Virus record (IMG/VR): IMGVR_UViG_3300035228_001001
Coordinates: 1 to 37,852 of that record
DNA length: 37,852 nucleotides
Strand: one strand, 5' to 3'
From: a virus
Of this stretch, positions 22,701 through 32,543 are shown in pieces. Numbering within the stretch: the stretch's first letter is position 1; each line of letters opens with the position of its first letter. The notes beneath the pieces were generated by a model, which was not told the origin of the DNA, searched no databases, and saw only the letters and a program-made list of their open reading frames with translations. A program made the position numbers and the translations under genes.

Positions 22701-25700
22701 AGAGACTTTATTACTACTGCATCTACTGGTGGTGGTATTATTACTTTTGCGGCTCAGTTACCATTCGGAACTCAGAGGTTTGTAACATTCACAGAGGAAA
22801 ACTCTGTCGTAACTGTGCTTGATCCTGGCGATTCTTCTCTCTTACAAAAAGGAGATGTTGTCTACATTAACCCTGATAATGTAGTAACAAGTTCTGCTAC
22901 AGATACTGCAAGTGGATTGACTGCTGGTAGCATCGAGCTCCAATTGCCATCAACATATTTTGGAACTATTCCAGAAAATGGAACATATCCAAAACTTAAG
23001 TTGTCTGCTACTTTAGAGGTCAATGATGCAAAACCAAGACTTAAGACTGCTATTTCCAAAAGAATTATTATTGAAACTAGTGGCGACAGAGTAATTCCTT
23101 TACGTGGAACTGACTATGATAATGACGTTGTAGAAGTATTAACATATTCCGATGCATACAAACTTAAGTATGTCTATGAGGGTTCAACTGTTGCGCCACC
23201 AACTGTAGATAGAGATGGAAATCTTGTAAACGGTACAGATGTAACTGACAGGTTCACATTCGATAATGGTCAGAGAGATACTCTATATGACGTATCTAGA
23301 TTAGTATTGAAACCAGGTTTTAATCAAACCACAGGACAACTTGTAGTTGCTTTTGATTACTTTGAGCACAGTGCAGGAGACTTCTGTGTAATTGATAGTT
23401 ATATTCATGAATCTGGAATTACAGAAGATAAAATTCCAACATTCAACTCCGCTGTTCATGGCGTTGTTAATCTTAAGAATGTACTCGACTTCAGACCTAA
23501 AGTTGACAGTAAAGCAATTATCTCTGGTTTCCAGGATATATCATTGTTATCTGATACTAGAGGATCTTTCTCTGGTCAAGGTGCAATTGTTGCATCTTCT
23601 CCTGCTCCAGATATTAACTTAGAATATACATTCTCATTCAGTCAAGTAGAATATCTTGATAGAATTGATGGCGTATTCTTGAGTAAAAAAGGACAGTTCT
23701 TAGTTAAGGAAGGTAACTCATCTCTCAATCCAACAAAACCAGATCCAGTTGATGATGCTATCCCTCTGTTCTATGCATATATCCCTGCATATACACAGAC
23801 AAGTAAGGATGTAAGAATTACTCCAGTTGACAACCGTCGTTATACAATGCGCGATATTGGTAAACTAGAGAAGCGTATTGAGCGTCTTGAGTATTACACT
23901 ACCTTAAGCATTCTTGAGCAGCAAGCTCTTAATATGCAAGTTAAAGATAGTGTTGGATTTGATAGATTTAAAAGTGGATTTATTGTAGATAATTTTGAAG
24001 CTCATAGAACTGGCAACTTACAATCTCTGGATTATCAATGTGCTGTTGATGCACAGCAATCTGTTCTTCGTCCACAATCAAAAGAAGATTCTTTCAGACT
24101 TGTAGAGATTAATGAAAGAGAAGATCAGAGAGTTGTTTCTGGATATAAGAAGTCTGGTGATGTTATCACACTTCCATACAGTGATCTAAAAGTTATCGGA
24201 AATGATTTTGCATCTAAGACGCTAAATCCAAATCCATTCGTTGTTCTGCAGTATGTTGGTGATGCTTCTATTACTCCAAGCATTGACCAGTGGTATGATC
24301 AATCAGAAGAACCAATTGTTGTAGATACTAATACTGATCTTTACAAAATTTTCTTAGCAAAGACAGATACTAAAGAAAGTTTCTCTAGTTTCTATAATTC
24401 ATTCATTACAAACTGGGTAGGTGCTGCTCCAAGTTTCACCTCAATCAATTCTTTGGGTGAGACTAACTCAGAAGTAGTTGCATCAACAGTTGCATCTGCA
24501 TCTGTTTCGAGTTCATCTAACGTAAGTCCACAAAATAATGAAGTTGGTAAAGGAGTACAGAAAAAAATCGTAAGAGGAAATTCTGTTTCCACGTCTTTAC
24601 AATTTTTTGCTAGATCCCAACCAATTAAGTTTGTTGTAAGAAGACTTAAGCCTAATACTACACTTTCTGTCTTCTTAGAAGGAAGAAATGTTAATCGTTG
24701 GGTTGTACCCGATCAAAGGTTTACTGGTATAGCTGGCAATTCACTATCAGCTTTCAATGGTGTAGTAACCACAGATGATAATGGTGATGCTAGTGGTATC
24801 ATCCTTCTTCCTGCAGGTTATGCTCCAAATAAAAATGCTTCTTGGACAGGAGATATTGATACTGTAGATTATGATACATCATCCGAATCTTTCAGTGTCC
24901 CAACTGGTATCAAAACTTTTAGATTTACATCTAGTTCTACTGATGAAGATAAACTAAATGTAGATACTTATGCTGAAGTTAAGTACTACGCAACTGGTAT
25001 TCTTCCAGAGAACCCAGTAAGTATTATTTCTACAAAACCAGCATTCTTTAAGGCAAATGAAGGTGTTCAGTTTATTGATAGTAATACTGACAATCCGATC
25101 AGACCTAACCCATTAGCACAAACCTTTAAGGTTGAAAACTATGAAGGTGGCATGTTTGCAACTGGTATTGATTTGTTCTTTAATACGAAGAGTTCTACAA
25201 TTCCAGTCAAAGTATACTTAACAAATGTAGATGCTGATAAACCTGGTAAAAATATTGTTCCTGGATCAGAAAAAGTTTTATCGCCATTCTCATTCATTAA
25301 ATTCTTTACAAACTCAAATGTATATGTAACTAAAGGAGAAGTTGTAACTGGTTCATCTTCTGCTGCTACTGGTCCTATTGCAAAAATTATTGATAAGAAT
25401 GGTATCGAGTTGACTGCATCTTCTACTGGAAGATACTTACTTACCAATGAGCAAGTATATACAATGGTTCTTGATAACAACAACGGTAGATCATTTATTC
25501 CAAATGAGAACCTTTCTATTCCTTCAGTTATCGTTGCTAACAATACAGAAGGAAGATCTGGTCAGGTAACCATCGCTAAAGATAGTGGAAGAGTTTCTAA
25601 GGTTAAGATCCTAAACCCTGGTCTAAATTACGATAGTGCAATCTTAACTATCGAAAGTCCTCAGTTGCCAGGTGGTTCTGTTGCTACTGCTAGTGTTGAT

Positions 25701-27875
25701 GTTTCAACTGGTCAAATTTATAATTCAGAAATTCAACTATCTGGATTTGGTTACACTGAAGCACCATCTGTAGTTATCAAAGGAATTGGTAACGGTGCAG
25801 CAGGTGCTGTTATTGAAACCGTAGTTGAAATTGATACACCAGCAGTTAGAATGGGTGTTGCTGTTGATCAAGAAGGAATTACTCAGTCTACCGTTCCAAC
25901 ATTATTCAAATTTGATTATCCCGTATATCTTCAGAATGATACAGAATACGCGATTACGGTGGAGACAGATTCTATTGACTATGAAATGTGGGCTTCCAGA
26001 CTTGGAGAAATTGATGCTTCTACAAGCACAATTATTACAACACAACCATCCCTAGGTTCTGTATACAGATCACAGAATATTGACAACTGGACTGAAGACA
26101 TCTTTGAAGATATTAAGTTTACTCTTTATAGAGCAGAATTTGATATTTCTCGACCTTGTGAACTTCTTCTTACGAACGAAGATCTTGGTTACGAGCTTCT
26201 CAATAATAACCCATTTGAGACAGACGGTTCTTCAAACTCAAATGCAGATGCTCTTCTCTACAAGAACAATAATAAAATTATTAAAGTCAATCATCGCGAC
26301 AATGGATTTGAAGATACTGGAAAATCATATGTATTCTATAAATCTGCTGCAGCAACAGGAGGAATTACTTCTGATGTATTGAATAACAGTCTTTTTAGAG
26401 TTTCCAACTCTGGTGTAGACGGATACAATATTACTTCTAATATTCCTTCTGCTCTTAATTCTGTTGGTGGTGGAAATGTCGTATATTCTTCGTACAATAG
26501 AAAATTTGAAGTTCTATATCCACAAGTTCAATACTTGTCATTCACACAAACTAAGATTGATACATTAGTCCAAACACTAAATGTAGTTCCTGTAGATTCT
26601 TCTACAACGAACTATACTTCATATTCAGAAAAAGAATATGAAAAAACTTTCCTCAATGAACCACATTACTTCACTAATCAGAAGTTTATTGCTTCCAAGA
26701 TCAATGAAATTCAAAATGATGTAAGTAGATCACTTACTTACAAGATGAATTTATCATCAAGTGTCTCATATTTGTCTCCAGTAATTGATCTATCTACTAC
26801 TAGTGTTAAAACTATCACTAATAGAATTGAAAATTCATCTGGTAAAGAAAACAGATTTGGTAGAAGAAATCAGATCCTTACATTCTATCCTGTATATGCT
26901 TTCTCCGTTGCTAACACCAACAGCATTGAAATCTTCAATGATCAAAAAGTCAAAGGATTAACATCTGGTGCTCTTGGTCAAGTTTGTAAAGTTGATGAAA
27001 ATGAAGTTTATATTAAGGTCAAGACTACTCAGTTATTTCAAAAAGGTGAGGTAATTGAGTGGGAACAAGCTGCATTGAACAGAGAAAATACCGAAGTATC
27101 TCCTGCTACTAAGGTTGATAGTGTACCATCACAGACTACATTTGATTTTAATACAGCACAAACTTTAACTGCTAGAAATCCATCAACTCCAACAACTGAT
27201 TATAATAATGTTATTTTTGGTAATGTTATCATCTGGAACTCTGAAACTCAAGAAGCAATCATGAGGAATGATACGAGACCGATTGATGATAATTATACCA
27301 GTAGAATTATTGACGGTGCATCTTTCACTAGACAAGCAGATAGTTTAAATCAATCTCGTGACATCTTCCGTGTTGGAGATATCATAGGTTATCCAAACCA
27401 ACCAACAGATGAAGTATTATTCTTAGAGGTAGGATCCCTAACATATACTGACGGAACTGATTTTGTTGCAGAAAACACTTCCAAGAATAGTTCTGGAATT
27501 GCTAAGTATGTAACTAAAGAAGTATTCATTAGTAGTCCTGCTACATCAATCGATGTACATTTGACTATGAATGTCAAAGAAATTTCAGACATTAAAGTTC
27601 TCTTCAAATATAAGAGAGCATCTAGTCAAGAAAACTTTGAAGATTTAGATTGGGAATACTTTAATGGCAGTGGACAACCAGATATACTAGAAGTTGCTAC
27701 ACCAGAAAATACATCATCTGGTGTTATTGAAAAACAATCTTCTTATCAAGATATCACATATAGCATAGAAGATATTCCAGAATTTTCTTCGTTTGCTATT
27801 AAAATTGTCATGAACGGAGTTGATCCAACTATTGTACCAAAAGTACAAGATATTAGAGCAGTTGCATCTTTCTAA
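19737..27875 (+). CDS. Large virion structural protein with DUF4815-like N-terminus, 2712 aa
   Basis: The N-terminus (MPQKTNLNVFPYYEDFDANK followed by NFYKILFRPGYSIQGRELTQ and LQSILQNQVESFG) is the signature of a large family of marine myovirus structural proteins, which I associate with DUF4815. I start at ATG 19737, preceded by GGAG, rather than at TTG 19725. Later landmarks are GKAYIRGYEI near 385, GSGY-type beta repeats near 750 and 1955-2010, and a short coiled coil (GKLEKRIERLEYYTTLS) near 1374 followed by DRFKSGFIVDNFE. A carbohydrate-binding-like or jelly-roll-like segment opens with NPLAQTFKVENYEGGMFATG near 1791. Its place after gene 8 corresponds to T4 genes 9-10, so an outer baseplate or fibre-attachment role is likely. 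The frame is intact over 8.1 kb. Confidence 0.85.
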   Translation: MPQKTNLNVFPYYEDFDANKNFYKILFRPGYSIQGRELTQLQSILQNQVESFGKYVFKQGDLVIPGEVGLNTKLDFVKLSSVSEVAVSEGDDIVYKKYDITQLINRQIRGLSSGVTATILKTKLATEASADTLYVNYLNSGDSNTETTFRQGETLEVIDGVNTPLLVVGTDGSVLPTSILIRNPDNGETNSLESPAMGYASAVKVEEGIYFVNGFFVKNESSLLVIDDYYNRPSAKVGFTIKEDIITPEQDSSLYDNSIGSSNYTAPGAHRLKISLELKRFDFGQSTDRNFIQLITVFKGSIQKKVNPTDYNLLEQTLARRTFDESGDYIVEDFAIDVREYAQKDGNRGLYGLDDFGTYNGLSAVEATRKMVVSVGPGKAYIRGYEIVNKETKYLEISKARESLKSDNKTLKIRGLPTFTITNLYGSVPLNKEGAELTAFPNINLYQTFNDGSIGYSDGELITDAKQTSDRRGKFFTSDDALKTVTLDVISAVQPLSNLTTTNWESIISQLFFVKQRDTDGGAVSTSSFKVLSYAKVSKPLISADPDKKYLEVTLMGAKDDLMRMVDYDLGEPNSTGTANSVRRRRFYITDGAAKAQTDAYGEIIDYKDVITPLVGRVKPNNFFLKKRGSGFNSDADIVLSRGRNQEGSDRYNAMFGLSYFDPQFFTRIKLEEYDVQTGAFAIGKYIFGLTSGAYGVVEGGASGVYSFGTDLFIKTISGRFQSGESIRDEDDNTARIRKNNTISHFIVQNKGNGYEDGSTLIINGVEFDQAKVEAAFEGTSGIVRINIRNRNSLNNTEYSQPPAVTVKQTEAGAPPTVGAAILPVLTRNAVTTYTPSNVKSFGAAYGSGGSNVFTADAVVNDTAEAEIVPVTDFTFIGTANTDFIENTSFSGDASVLLQQGDIVQFVDTDNTLIRSTVQYATKPEGVFKSRVYLDTNLPGEVVNTSIIRLRPRVKNANKGSLIFPTGSKQVSKIVDTQENSNIKFYIRRDFITTASTGGGIITFAAQLPFGTQRFVTFTEENSVVTVLDPGDSSLLQKGDVVYINPDNVVTSSATDTASGLTAGSIELQLPSTYFGTIPENGTYPKLKLSATLEVNDAKPRLKTAISKRIIIETSGDRVIPLRGTDYDNDVVEVLTYSDAYKLKYVYEGSTVAPPTVDRDGNLVNGTDVTDRFTFDNGQRDTLYDVSRLVLKPGFNQTTGQLVVAFDYFEHSAGDFCVIDSYIHESGITEDKIPTFNSAVHGVVNLKNVLDFRPKVDSKAIISGFQDISLLSDTRGSFSGQGAIVASSPAPDINLEYTFSFSQVEYLDRIDGVFLSKKGQFLVKEGNSSLNPTKPDPVDDAIPLFYAYIPAYTQTSKDVRITPVDNRRYTMRDIGKLEKRIERLEYYTTLSILEQQALNMQVKDSVGFDRFKSGFIVDNFEAHRTGNLQSLDYQCAVDAQQSVLRPQSKEDSFRLVEINEREDQRVVSGYKKSGDVITLPYSDLKVIGNDFASKTLNPNPFVVLQYVGDASITPSIDQWYDQSEEPIVVDTNTDLYKIFLAKTDTKESFSSFYNSFITNWVGAAPSFTSINSLGETNSEVVASTVASASVSSSSNVSPQNNEVGKGVQKKIVRGNSVSTSLQFFARSQPIKFVVRRLKPNTTLSVFLEGRNVNRWVVPDQRFTGIAGNSLSAFNGVVTTDDNGDASGIILLPAGYAPNKNASWTGDIDTVDYDTSSESFSVPTGIKTFRFTSSSTDEDKLNVDTYAEVKYYATGILPENPVSIISTKPAFFKANEGVQFIDSNTDNPIRPNPLAQTFKVENYEGGMFATGIDLFFNTKSSTIPVKVYLTNVDADKPGKNIVPGSEKVLSPFSFIKFFTNSNVYVTKGEVVTGSSSAATGPIAKIIDKNGIELTASSTGRYLLTNEQVYTMVLDNNNGRSFIPNENLSIPSVIVANNTEGRSGQVTIAKDSGRVSKVKILNPGLNYDSAILTIESPQLPGGSVATASVDVSTGQIYNSEIQLSGFGYTEAPSVVIKGIGNGAAGAVIETVVEIDTPAVRMGVAVDQEGITQSTVPTLFKFDYPVYLQNDTEYAITVETDSIDYEMWASRLGEIDASTSTIITTQPSLGSVYRSQNIDNWTEDIFEDIKFTLYRAEFDISRPCELLLTNEDLGYELLNNNPFETDGSSNSNADALLYKNNNKIIKVNHRDNGFEDTGKSYVFYKSAAATGGITSDVLNNSLFRVSNSGVDGYNITSNIPSALNSVGGGNVVYSSYNRKFEVLYPQVQYLSFTQTKIDTLVQTLNVVPVDSSTTNYTSYSEKEYEKTFLNEPHYFTNQKFIASKINEIQNDVSRSLTYKMNLSSSVSYLSPVIDLSTTSVKTITNRIENSSGKENRFGRRNQILTFYPVYAFSVANTNSIEIFNDQKVKGLTSGALGQVCKVDENEVYIKVKTTQLFQKGEVIEWEQAALNRENTEVSPATKVDSVPSQTTFDFNTAQTLTARNPSTPTTDYNNVIFGNVIIWNSETQEAIMRNDTRPIDDNYTSRIIDGASFTRQADSLNQSRDIFRVGDIIGYPNQPTDEVLFLEVGSLTYTDGTDFVAENTSKNSSGIAKYVTKEVFISSPATSIDVHLTMNVKEISDIKVLFKYKRASSQENFEDLDWEYFNGSGQPDILEVATPENTSSGVIEKQSSYQDITYSIEDIPEFSSFAIKIVMNGVDPTIVPKVQDIRAVASF

Positions 27876-27884
27876 TTTCCGCGC

Positions 27885-28091
27885 ATGAGTTATATAAAAG
27901 TTGAAGGGCATGATGGTCTCGTCAGGGACAAGACCACAGGTGCCATCTTGAATTACGACAATTCTGCAATGGAAGCTAGGAGGAAATCCAAAGCCTTAAA
28001 TTCCGCGTTAGACGACATAAATATGTTGAAGGATGAAGTCTCGGAAATCAAATCCCTACTTAGAGAGTTAATAAAAAATGGCAGTAATTAA
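27885..28091 (+). CDS. Small coiled-coil protein, 68 aa
   Basis: The N-terminal half (SYIKVEGHDGLVRDKTTGAI) is a pattern I recall from short conserved proteins found between large structural genes of marine T4-like phages. The C-terminal half is a predicted coiled coil with regular hydrophobic spacing (LDDINMLKDEVSEIKSLLRE). The first ATG is used; no Shine-Dalgarno is visible. It starts nine bases after the stop of the 2712-aa gene and overlaps the next gene by 14 bases, so all three are probably expressed together. A trimerising or adaptor role in fibre attachment is possible but not shown. Confidence 0.8.
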   Translation: MSYIKVEGHDGLVRDKTTGAILNYDNSAMEARRKSKALNSALDDINMLKDEVSEIKSLLRELIKNGSN

Positions 28092-31000
28092 TGTCGCACG
28101 TACTGATACCTTTGAACAGCAGAGGTTGAAGATTAATGAGATGGGAAGTCAACTCTTCAACATCTCAGCAGGCGGATCAGATTTATCCACAGGTAATTTA
28201 AAACTTGGTGATGGAACCGTAAGTTCACCAAGTCTATCTTTTGTCAATAATGGTACTCTTGGTTTATACAAATCTTCTCAAACGGGATTTGGATTTGTAT
28301 CAGAGAATAAAAATATCATTAATTTCTCTGAAACAGAAGTTGTTTCATTCAAAGATATTCTGATTAGACAGAAAATCTTAACAACGGCAGGCATTTCTAC
28401 GCTCAATGGTGGGTTAGGATTTGATCCTGGGACTTTTACAAATATTACTCTAACAGGTGGTAGTGGTCTAGCAGGTACTGCTAATATTGAGGTCGTTGGA
28501 TTTGAAGGATCTATTACTAATAATGGTAATGGATACCTTGTTGGCGTATTTGAAGAAATTGCTCTAACAGGTGGAAATGGTACTGGAGCTATTGTATCTT
28601 TTGATGTTTCTGGTATTGATGGTGTAGTTACAAATGCTGGTTCTGGATATACCGATGATAGTTACGCAGACTTAGCAGTAACTAACGTATCAGGTAGCGG
28701 CACTGGTGCTACAGTCAACCTTGATGTTGCAGAAAACATAGTAACTACTGCTACATTTACTGGTGGAAGTGGATACAATCAAGGTGATGTTATTTCTGCT
28801 GCTATTCCTGGTGGTAGTGGTTTTGAATTTACAATTACATCAAACCCAACTCAAGTAACAGAAGTAATATTTTCTGACTATGGATCTGGTTATCAATCAG
28901 GAGATACTTTAGGTTTTCCACCAAACTCGTCAACGTATACCAATATTAGTGTTAGTGGATCGGTATCTTCTGTTGCCACTACTCTATCAACTGGATCTGC
29001 TAACATTACTGTTCCTGATACAACTGGTATTCTTGCTGGTGCAGAAATTCTTGTTGACGAAGGTCCTGGAGAACTTCCAGATAACACTACAGTTCAGACT
29101 GTTGTTAACGGAACAACATTAACACTGAGTGCAAATCCAACTGTTGCTGGTGCTGCTACACTAACATTTGAAACTGGAGTTTCAAGGGAACTAACAGGAT
29201 TTTCAGATGTTACTGGTATTGAAGTTGGACAAACAGTATTTGTAGTTAGTGGTAGTGCGGTTATTGGAGATGGAGTAACTGTTCAATCTGTTGATACAGA
29301 CGAAAATATTGTTGGATTAGATTCTGATGCTGACGTAGCTGGTGTTGCATCAATTCAATTTGGATCTCCAATGGGAGATCCTGCTCAAGATTTTGAGTTT
29401 ACTGTTGGAGATCTTGGTGTTATTTCGAGCATTGAAATTTCAAATGGTGGTAATGGATATTCTGCTGGAGATAATCTAAGTCTATCACCTCAGGATCTTG
29501 TAATTCCAACTACATTAGAAGTTACAGCAGAATTTCAACAAGACATAGTATTCGCTCAAACAATTGCAGCAGGAACTATTAGTGTTGGCGATAACATGGT
29601 TACCCCTGCAGGAGCAATTTTATCTCCTGTGGTTATACAACAATCTAGTGATATTGCTGGTGAAGCAGACGCCGTTTATACTGTAACCGTTGCTGGAGCA
29701 TCTGGAACAGGAGCTCAATTTAGAATTGTAAGATCGGATAGTGGTGAAGTTGAGGAGATAGAAGTTTTACAAGGTGGTTCTGGTTATGAAGCTGATGAAG
29801 AGTTAACAGTAAATGGATCTGCTGTTGGTGGATCTAATGGACCAGACGACATTGCTATTATTGTTAGCAGCGTTACTGAAGCAGGAGAAGATATTGCTGT
29901 AGACAGGGTAGAAACATCTAGCGGAAACATCACTTCAGTAACTTTAAGAACTAGTGATTTAGAAGCAGGTGCATCTTTAATTCTTTCTGGAACCGCATCA
30001 CCAGTATATGGAGCTAATACTGTATCTGAAGGATATACAAGATTTTTTATCGACGGTGTTATCTATCCAGACTTAACTCTATACTCTGGTGATACATATA
30101 TTTTTGATTTAGCTGGTGCAGTTGGTGAAGGATTTGCATTATCAGAATTTCCAGATGGATCAAATTCACCCTCAAACATTACAGGAAGAACATCTACTTT
30201 AGCGGCTCTCTCTACTTCGTTTGTTGTCAATGATCCTAGTGGTATTGTACCTGGAATGCTAATTTCAGTTTCGGGAGGAACAGGATCTCTAGCTCCAAAT
30301 ACTATAGTATCTGATATAACTGGAACTACAATTACTATTGATCAACCAGCAACTGTATCTGGTCTTGTAGTTTTGGACTTTGTTGGTTATGAATATGTGA
30401 ATGGTGTAACAAGAACTGCAGGTACTTTATCACTGAAAGTATCAGATGTTACACCAGATCTTTACATTTACAGCACAACTCCTGGTAGTAACGATTATGG
30501 TGGACCAGATGGATCAGAAGGTCTTTTAACTACAGACAATAATAATCCAAGAGTATTTGGTCAGGGTGCTGCTTTCCTAGTAAACGCAGTTTCTTCATCT
30601 GACATCATTACGAGTGATGTAGAAACTGGAGCATTCTATGCTTCTAGTATTAGTAGTTCATCTCTCAACACAAATAATGCTACAATTGCAACTCTAGATG
30701 TAACCACTATCAATGGCGGTTCTTTATCAGTAAATTCAATTACATCTGACTATGATCTAGATATCAATACTGGCGGAACAGTTGATATTCAATCTGGTAA
30801 TTTGGATGTAGGTGACTACTTACAAGTTACTGGAGCAGATGGCAATTTAACTACTAGTGGTATTATCAAAACTACTAATAAATTTAGTTCTAACGACAAG
30901 TTAGAAATTTCAGAAAATAAAATTAGTACAGTTCCTGGTCAACAACTTCTATTAGAACCAGGCGGTCAGTCTGAACTAGTAAAAGTTATTTCCACAAGTT

Positions 31001-32538
31001 CACTTGTAATTCCTTCAGGTGATAACAACCAAAGACCATTAACTGGTGTAAATGGTGCAATTCGTTTCAACACTGTAACAAACCAATATGAAGGTTACTC
31101 AGAAAACTCTAGTTCTTGGTCTTCTCTTGGTGGCGTCAGAGATCTAGATGGAAATACAACAATTCTTGCTGAAGAAACTGTTGGAGCAAATGATAATACA
31201 TTGTGGTTCTACAATGATGGTGTTAACACAATTAAGGTCACACCAGAATATCAAGAGTTTGTAAATGTCAAGAAGATTAGATCTACGAACGTTAATGCTC
31301 CTTCCTATGAAGAGTTTAGAGCAAACGCACCAGTTGACCTTGGTGACTATCTCAAGTATAGAAATAACATCTATGAAGTAACACTTGCTGGTACTACAGG
31401 AACTTCTGGTAATGAACCAACTCATACTACAGGAGCAGAAACTAACGGAACTGCTGAACTTACTTTTTGGGGATCTGCTGTTTCCTCTCTAACTTTTGAA
31501 GAAATTGATGAACTACGTGTTGACCCACTAGGTTTTACAGATCTTGTTGTTAACAACGAGCTTCGTTTATCACAGGCAGAAATTTCTACAAATACCAGTG
31601 ACTTAACTTTAAGACCAAATACTGGTCAAAAAATTATAGTTCAAGCAACAACATCACTAGTAATTCCAGTTGGCGATAATAACTCTAAAGGAAATCCTTC
31701 TCAGGGATCTATCAGATATAATACTGATGATACAACTTTTGAAGGATATGATGGTACTCAGTGGGGTTCTCTTGGTGGTGTCAAAGATATTGATGGCGAT
31801 ACGTTAATCAGACCAGAGAGTTCTCCTGGTGCAGATGAAGATACTTTATTCTTCTTAAATGCTAACAATAATACGTTGCAGATCAATTCCACGCAAATGG
31901 AATTCTATTCTATTGATACCATTGCATCAATGTCATCAAATGTATTTAATATTAATGCAGCAACAGTAGGATTTAATAATCTAGATACAACATTAGATAA
32001 TACTAGCACGACAAGTTCATTCTTATTCTCAACTAAAGAGAATTTTGATCTAGGTCTTTCTTCTGGATTAAATACCGATCCCCTACTCAGACTTACTGAT
32101 ACTGGTGACATTTTCTATAATCTAGGTTTTGGAACAGGAACTTATAGTGGTGTCAAACTATTTGATACCGATCTAAAAGTTCTAGAACTTGCTGATTATA
32201 AAATTTCCACCAACGATGTATCTCTAGAGCAGGGTGGTATTGCTTCTGGAGCTTCAAGTCTATATAATGCATCAACTGAAACAGCAGCAAAGGTTACTTT
32301 AGTTGCTAACAACACCACGTCAGGACATAAAGAACTCATTGAATTCTCTGTTATCAATAAAGGTTCTGATGTGTATTATACAGAAATTGGAAATGTAGTG
32401 AGTGGAGCAACTCAAATTGGTTCTGCTACATTCGATATCAACGCATCAAATGAAGTGAGAATAACATTTGTTCTGGATGTAGATCTAGCAAATGGTGATG
32501 ATGTAAGTGTTACAACTGTTACCCACGTCATTAAGTAA
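28078..32538 (+). CDS. Tail-fibre-like / baseplate appendage structural protein, 1486 aa
   Basis: The N-terminus (INVARTDTFEQQRLKINEMG) resembles the trimeric attachment segments of T4 gp10-like and fibre proteins, but only weakly. Residues about 115-285 hold GSGY beta repeats rich in GGSGTGA. Three copies of a GxxIxxGxGxLPxxTxV module follow (about 305, 374 and 712). A degenerate cupredoxin-like segment spans about 654-815 (RFFIDGVIYPDLTLYSGDTY to LYIYSTTPGSNDYGG). The C-terminal part contains two copies of the fibre motif G-x-I-R-F/Y-N-T...EGY...W-x-SLGG (about 995-1030 and 1210-1240). An AGTTGTSGNEPTH segment is also present (about 1107). No chaperone or peptidase domain is visible at the end. 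It is likely a host-facing fibre or appendage. Confidence 0.8.
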   Translation: MAVINVARTDTFEQQRLKINEMGSQLFNISAGGSDLSTGNLKLGDGTVSSPSLSFVNNGTLGLYKSSQTGFGFVSENKNIINFSETEVVSFKDILIRQKILTTAGISTLNGGLGFDPGTFTNITLTGGSGLAGTANIEVVGFEGSITNNGNGYLVGVFEEIALTGGNGTGAIVSFDVSGIDGVVTNAGSGYTDDSYADLAVTNVSGSGTGATVNLDVAENIVTTATFTGGSGYNQGDVISAAIPGGSGFEFTITSNPTQVTEVIFSDYGSGYQSGDTLGFPPNSSTYTNISVSGSVSSVATTLSTGSANITVPDTTGILAGAEILVDEGPGELPDNTTVQTVVNGTTLTLSANPTVAGAATLTFETGVSRELTGFSDVTGIEVGQTVFVVSGSAVIGDGVTVQSVDTDENIVGLDSDADVAGVASIQFGSPMGDPAQDFEFTVGDLGVISSIEISNGGNGYSAGDNLSLSPQDLVIPTTLEVTAEFQQDIVFAQTIAAGTISVGDNMVTPAGAILSPVVIQQSSDIAGEADAVYTVTVAGASGTGAQFRIVRSDSGEVEEIEVLQGGSGYEADEELTVNGSAVGGSNGPDDIAIIVSSVTEAGEDIAVDRVETSSGNITSVTLRTSDLEAGASLILSGTASPVYGANTVSEGYTRFFIDGVIYPDLTLYSGDTYIFDLAGAVGEGFALSEFPDGSNSPSNITGRTSTLAALSTSFVVNDPSGIVPGMLISVSGGTGSLAPNTIVSDITGTTITIDQPATVSGLVVLDFVGYEYVNGVTRTAGTLSLKVSDVTPDLYIYSTTPGSNDYGGPDGSEGLLTTDNNNPRVFGQGAAFLVNAVSSSDIITSDVETGAFYASSISSSSLNTNNATIATLDVTTINGGSLSVNSITSDYDLDINTGGTVDIQSGNLDVGDYLQVTGADGNLTTSGIIKTTNKFSSNDKLEISENKISTVPGQQLLLEPGGQSELVKVISTSSLVIPSGDNNQRPLTGVNGAIRFNTVTNQYEGYSENSSSWSSLGGVRDLDGNTTILAEETVGANDNTLWFYNDGVNTIKVTPEYQEFVNVKKIRSTNVNAPSYEEFRANAPVDLGDYLKYRNNIYEVTLAGTTGTSGNEPTHTTGAETNGTAELTFWGSAVSSLTFEEIDELRVDPLGFTDLVVNNELRLSQAEISTNTSDLTLRPNTGQKIIVQATTSLVIPVGDNNSKGNPSQGSIRYNTDDTTFEGYDGTQWGSLGGVKDIDGDTLIRPESSPGADEDTLFFLNANNNTLQINSTQMEFYSIDTIASMSSNVFNINAATVGFNNLDTTLDNTSTTSSFLFSTKENFDLGLSSGLNTDPLLRLTDTGDIFYNLGFGTGTYSGVKLFDTDLKVLELADYKISTNDVSLEQGGIASGASSLYNASTETAAKVTLVANNTTSGHKELIEFSVINKGSDVYYTEIGNVVSGATQIGSATFDINASNEVRITFVLDVDLANGDDVSVTTVTHVIK

Positions 32539-32543
32539 TCCCA

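Noticed and set aside
25139-25543. 134-codon minus-strand frame inside the 2712-aa gene
   Set aside because: It is fully contained in a convincing structural gene and has the low-complexity look of an antisense shadow. All supported genes in the window are on the + strand.
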